Below, piece by piece: positions 61,802-64,000 of a DNA stretch of 64,000 nucleotides (position 1 is its first letter; the number at the start of each line of letters is the position of its first letter). Source of the DNA: CAYRWR01 sp964537555 (lineage in GTDB: Bacteria; Spirochaetota; Brevinematia; Brevinematales; CAYRWR01); assembly GCA_964537555.1 (NCBI GenBank), contig CAZIAD010000004.1, positions 90,523-154,522 of the forward strand, read 5' to 3'. A program made the position numbers and the translations under genes. The notes beneath the pieces were generated by a model. It made no database searches and had not been told where the DNA came from. It was given only the letters and a program-made list of their open reading frames with translations.

Positions 61802-62740
61802 TCAGGCTCCCCCTGTAGATTCCGGGTCCTGCCACCATCCATTATGAAGATCCAGGCTATCTCCGAATTCCAGTAATTCCTCATATTCTGACATTCCCAC
61901 ATTATGGTTTATCTCTTTGAATGTAATATCAGAACTGGCTTTATATGCCGGGAAATATTGTGACATGATGGATATGTGTATATGGGGGGACAATTCCTGT
62001 GATATCCACTTAAGGACCTGCCGGGAGTTTTCCAGTTGTCCCGGTAATAAAAGATGCCGAATTATCATACCACTTTGAGCTATGCCCTCAGTATCCAGAT
62101 ATAATCGGCTTCCTTTTTGCCGGTACATCTCTTTCAGGGTTTCCCGGTTTACTTTTACATAGGCCAGGGCATCTGAATACTTTTCAGCCAGGCCAGGGTC
62201 TGAATATTTCGCATCAGGTAAATAGATGTCGATTATCCCTTCCAGGTCTCTGACCACCGTACTCAGATCAAAAGCGCTGGTATTATAGACAATGGGTAAA
62301 GTCAGTCCTTTTTCATAAGCCATCTTCAAAGCCATCACTATAGCCAGGATTTCATGACTGGGCGTGACCAGGTTAATATTATGTGCGCCTCTATCCTGCA
62401 GATCCAGCATTTTTTGAGCTAGTCCGCTAATATCCAGTTCCATTCCGGCATTATGCTGTTGACTGATGGGATAGTTTTGGCAGAATACGCAATGCAGGTT
62501 ACATCCGGCAAAGAATATTGTACCGCTTCCTCTGCTCCCTGAAATAGGGGGTTCTTCCCCTTTATGCAGGTTGACACTGGCCACCCTGGGTAAAAAGGGT
62601 TCCCCGCACTCTCCGAGTTCACGGGTACGGTCTATGCCACAATTACGGGGACATATACGGCAGCATGTCTGATGAGATTTATACTTTTCGATAAAGGAAG
62701 TACACAGAATTATCTTTTCTTTTATATCAAAATCATACAT
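61802..62740 (-). CDS. PflX-type radical SAM protein
   Basis: 312 residues. The radical SAM cluster motif is CNLHCVFCQNY near residue 80 (CxxxCxxC). A second Cys group lies at the N-terminus (CCRICPRNCGIDRTRELGECG), as in the COG1313/PflX group related to pyruvate formate-lyase activating enzyme. The target is unknown. No pfl gene is present in the window. It converges with the diguanylate cyclase gene. Confidence 0.88.
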   Translation of the reverse strand: MYDFDIKEKIILCTSFIEKYKSHQTCCRICPRNCGIDRTRELGECGEPFLPRVASVNLHKGEEPPISGSRGSGTIFFAGCNLHCVFCQNYPISQQHNAGMELDISGLAQKMLDLQDRGAHNINLVTPSHEILAIVMALKMAYEKGLTLPIVYNTSAFDLSTVVRDLEGIIDIYLPDAKYSDPGLAEKYSDALAYVKVNRETLKEMYRQKGSRLYLDTEGIAQSGMIIRHLLLPGQLENSRQVLKWISQELSPHIHISIMSQYFPAYKASSDITFKEINHNVGMSEYEELLEFGDSLDLHNGWWQDPESTGGA

Positions 62741-62748
62741 GGAAGGAA

Positions 62749-63669
62749 TTACTTTTCCAGCACCTGGATTTTGACAGTGCCAGGGACTTTAATGATTTTA
62801 ATAGTGTCAGGGTGGTCTATATCGATTTTCAGGTTGTAAGTGCCGGGTTCATTGATGGCGTCTCCATCTACACTTAGCCTGACACTATTTTTTAAATTTT
62901 TAAGATATCTGCCGGTAGTATTGATCCTGATCTTAAGTTTAGGCTCCTGTGAGATCTTTAGATCCTCGGGAAGATTCAGGACTTCCACCGGAAAATCTAT
63001 CTCCTTTTCGACCTGCATTTCCCTGATTTTTAAACGTACTGATATTTGTTGTTTTCTTAATAACTGGGTATTCTCAGGATTCTCTATCTTTACTTTTAAG
63101 GTTTGGGAATTAGACAGGCCTGTAATGTCGATGGGAGCTGTCTCAATAAAATTTAAAAGGTCTATCTTTTGAGCAGGTCCGCTCAGGACACAGGTCTTCT
63201 CTTCCAGGCTCACTTCTTCCAGGTAATAGCCTTCTGAGGGGGTACCGATCATCTTCTCCTTGATGGGGAGTGTCTTAATGATCTTTTTATCAATGATGAT
63301 ATTTACTTTGTCCTGTTTTAAATGTGGCTTAATCTTTAATTCTTTATCATAAATCAATTCGATATCATAATTAGAGCTGCCTTCCAGGGCATTGCTAAGA
63401 TCCACTCTGGCTCTGATAGCTTTATTAAAATCTACAGTCTGTTTCTGATCGCGCCGCAGAGGAAGCGTGATAAAAGCATTTTTCAGGGAGCTATATACGA
63501 TTATCTGGTCATTGGGAAGATTTTCAAAGCGGATCGGAATACTGAGATTATAATCAGTCTTGTTTTCAAAGTAGGTCACATAAAACCAGAATCCCATAGC
63601 CAGGAGCAGGGAGATCAGCTTAGTCTGCCAGTCGTGAGTAAAAAAGCGTTTAAGCTTACTTAGATCCAA
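62749..63669 (-). CDS. ybbR: YbbR-domain protein (CdaR-like)
   Basis: About 306 residues. One N-terminal helix (LISLLLAMGFWFYVTY) then several YbbR repeats, rich in beta-type VPVxxxxLPxx segments (for example SIPIRFENLPNDQIIVYSS and EIDFPVEVLNLPEDLKIS). In Firmicutes CdaR regulates the c-di-AMP cyclase CdaA, whose gene overlaps here. The TTG start at 63669 is preferred: GGAGGAG sits about 5 bases before it, while the ATG at 63702 has no SD. The overlap with cdaA is then 14 bases. Confidence 0.88.
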   Translation of the reverse strand: MDLSKLKRFFTHDWQTKLISLLLAMGFWFYVTYFENKTDYNLSIPIRFENLPNDQIIVYSSLKNAFITLPLRRDQKQTVDFNKAIRARVDLSNALEGSSNYDIELIYDKELKIKPHLKQDKVNIIIDKKIIKTLPIKEKMIGTPSEGYYLEEVSLEEKTCVLSGPAQKIDLLNFIETAPIDITGLSNSQTLKVKIENPENTQLLRKQQISVRLKIREMQVEKEIDFPVEVLNLPEDLKISQEPKLKIRINTTGRYLKNLKNSVRLSVDGDAINEPGTYNLKIDIDHPDTIKIIKVPGTVKIQVLEK

Positions 63670-64000
63670 GGATCTCCTCCATTCTCTTAGTGAATTTTTC
63701 ATGACTCAGATTATATTCCAGCCTGCCATTATAAGCCAGGGATATGGCACCGGTTTCCTCAGACACCACAATAGAAATAGCATCCGTATCCTGGGTAATG
63801 GCTATAGCAGCACGATGGCGGGTACCCAGGGGCTTTTTCTTACGGGTAGCTGAGACATTTCCCAGTAACAGTGAAGGTATGATCACACGGGCCGCTACGA
63901 TTCTCTCATTTTCAATCAGGATAGCGCCGTCATGCAGGATATTTTTATTATAAAAAATGGATTGTAATAATTCGGATTTTATTGATGAGTCCAGTTCTAT
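63656..64000 (-). CDS. cdaA: Diadenylate cyclase CdaA (partial, C-terminal part)
   Basis: Makes c-di-AMP from two ATP. The gene runs off the right edge; about the last 114 residues are present. They include the conserved DGA motif (LHDGAILI) and the RHR motif in LGTRHRAAIAI, so the catalytic site is intact. The N-terminal membrane helices typical of CdaA would lie outside the window. Followed by the overlapping ybbR, the usual cdaA-cdaR order. Confidence 0.95.
   Translation of the reverse strand: MELDSSIKSELLQSIFYNKNILHDGAILIENERIVAARVIIPSLLLGNVSATRKKKPLGTRHRAAIAITQDTDAISIVVSEETGAISLAYNGRLEYNLSHEKFTKRMEEILGSK

Noticed and set aside
1..64000. CRISPR arrays, rRNA, RNase P RNA, tmRNA, riboswitches, IS elements
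   Set aside because: Looked for by eye; no regularly spaced repeats, no transposase-like protein and no recognisable conserved RNA signature other than tRNA-Gln.

Overview
This window is a piece of a bacterial chromosome, most likely from a spirochaete (phylum Spirochaetota). The best evidence is the gene run ispE - spoVG - tRNA-Gln - prs - rplY(Ctc) - pth - tilS - hpt - ftsH at 49.7-57.0 kb; its core spoVG-ctc-pth-tilS-ftsH order is familiar from Borrelia and its relatives. A double-membrane envelope is indicated by an MCE/Mla-type lipid transporter, a LolCE/LolD-type lipoprotein exporter and several lipoproteins. Coding is dense on both strands. TTG and GTG starts with good Shine-Dalgarno (SD) sites are common (pth, moxR, ispD, ybbR, probably dxs). 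No rRNA, CRISPR array, prophage, transposase or integrase was seen. The species is not recognised.

Layout: 0-6 kb holds a cyclic-nucleotide-binding protein (cut by the window edge), PEP carboxylase, beta-carbonic anhydrase and a SulP anion transporter; the last three make a coherent bicarbonate-supply and CO2-fixing group. 6-13 kb holds a RhlE-type helicase, a methyltransferase, the TrkA/TrkH potassium system and a secreted transglutaminase-like protein. 13-19 kb holds a GyrI-like protein, then a four-gene membrane operon (membrane protein, zinc-ribbon protein, membrane-anchored ATPase, MscS channel) facing a second MscS gene and a PrsW-type protease. 19-22 kb is a PII-led operon. 22-28 kb holds a cysteine-rich PAS histidine kinase, a SigH-like sigma factor, a small membrane protein and the MCE lipid transport operon with a TPR lipoprotein. 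28-31 kb holds purU, RNase HIII, a CPBP membrane protein and an OmpR-type regulator. 31-36 kb holds exported proteins, a PLP-enzyme-like protein without its catalytic lysine, and RNase Y.

36.4-39 kb is compositionally different: thrC is GC-rich with C/G-ending codons and is flanked by two GC-rich, apparently non-coding stretches, one with a strong inverted repeat. This is the best candidate for transferred DNA. Next come a PEPCK-fold protein of unknown function, secG-ispD, a PHP-domain pair, glgA, a tail-anchored protein, the Lol transporter, a small gene with no standard start codon, ilvE, and the spirochaete translation/housekeeping run. The window ends with moxR, an exported protein, dxs, a GAF-GGDEF diguanylate cyclase, a PflX-type radical SAM protein, and the c-di-AMP pair ybbR/cdaA (cdaA cut by the edge).

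How the genes work together: central carbon entry at the C3/C4 node (ppc, can, sulP), isoprenoid precursors by the MEP route (ispD, ispE, dxs), envelope lipid and lipoprotein traffic (Mla-like, Lol-like, SecG), ion and turgor control (TrkAH, two MscS channels, c-di-AMP cyclase), and RNA turnover and repair (RNase Y, RhlE, TilS, Pth, RNase HIII). The least explained parts are the ATPase/zinc-ribbon/MscS operon, the PEPCK-like protein, the lysine-less aminotransferase relative and the GC-rich island around thrC.
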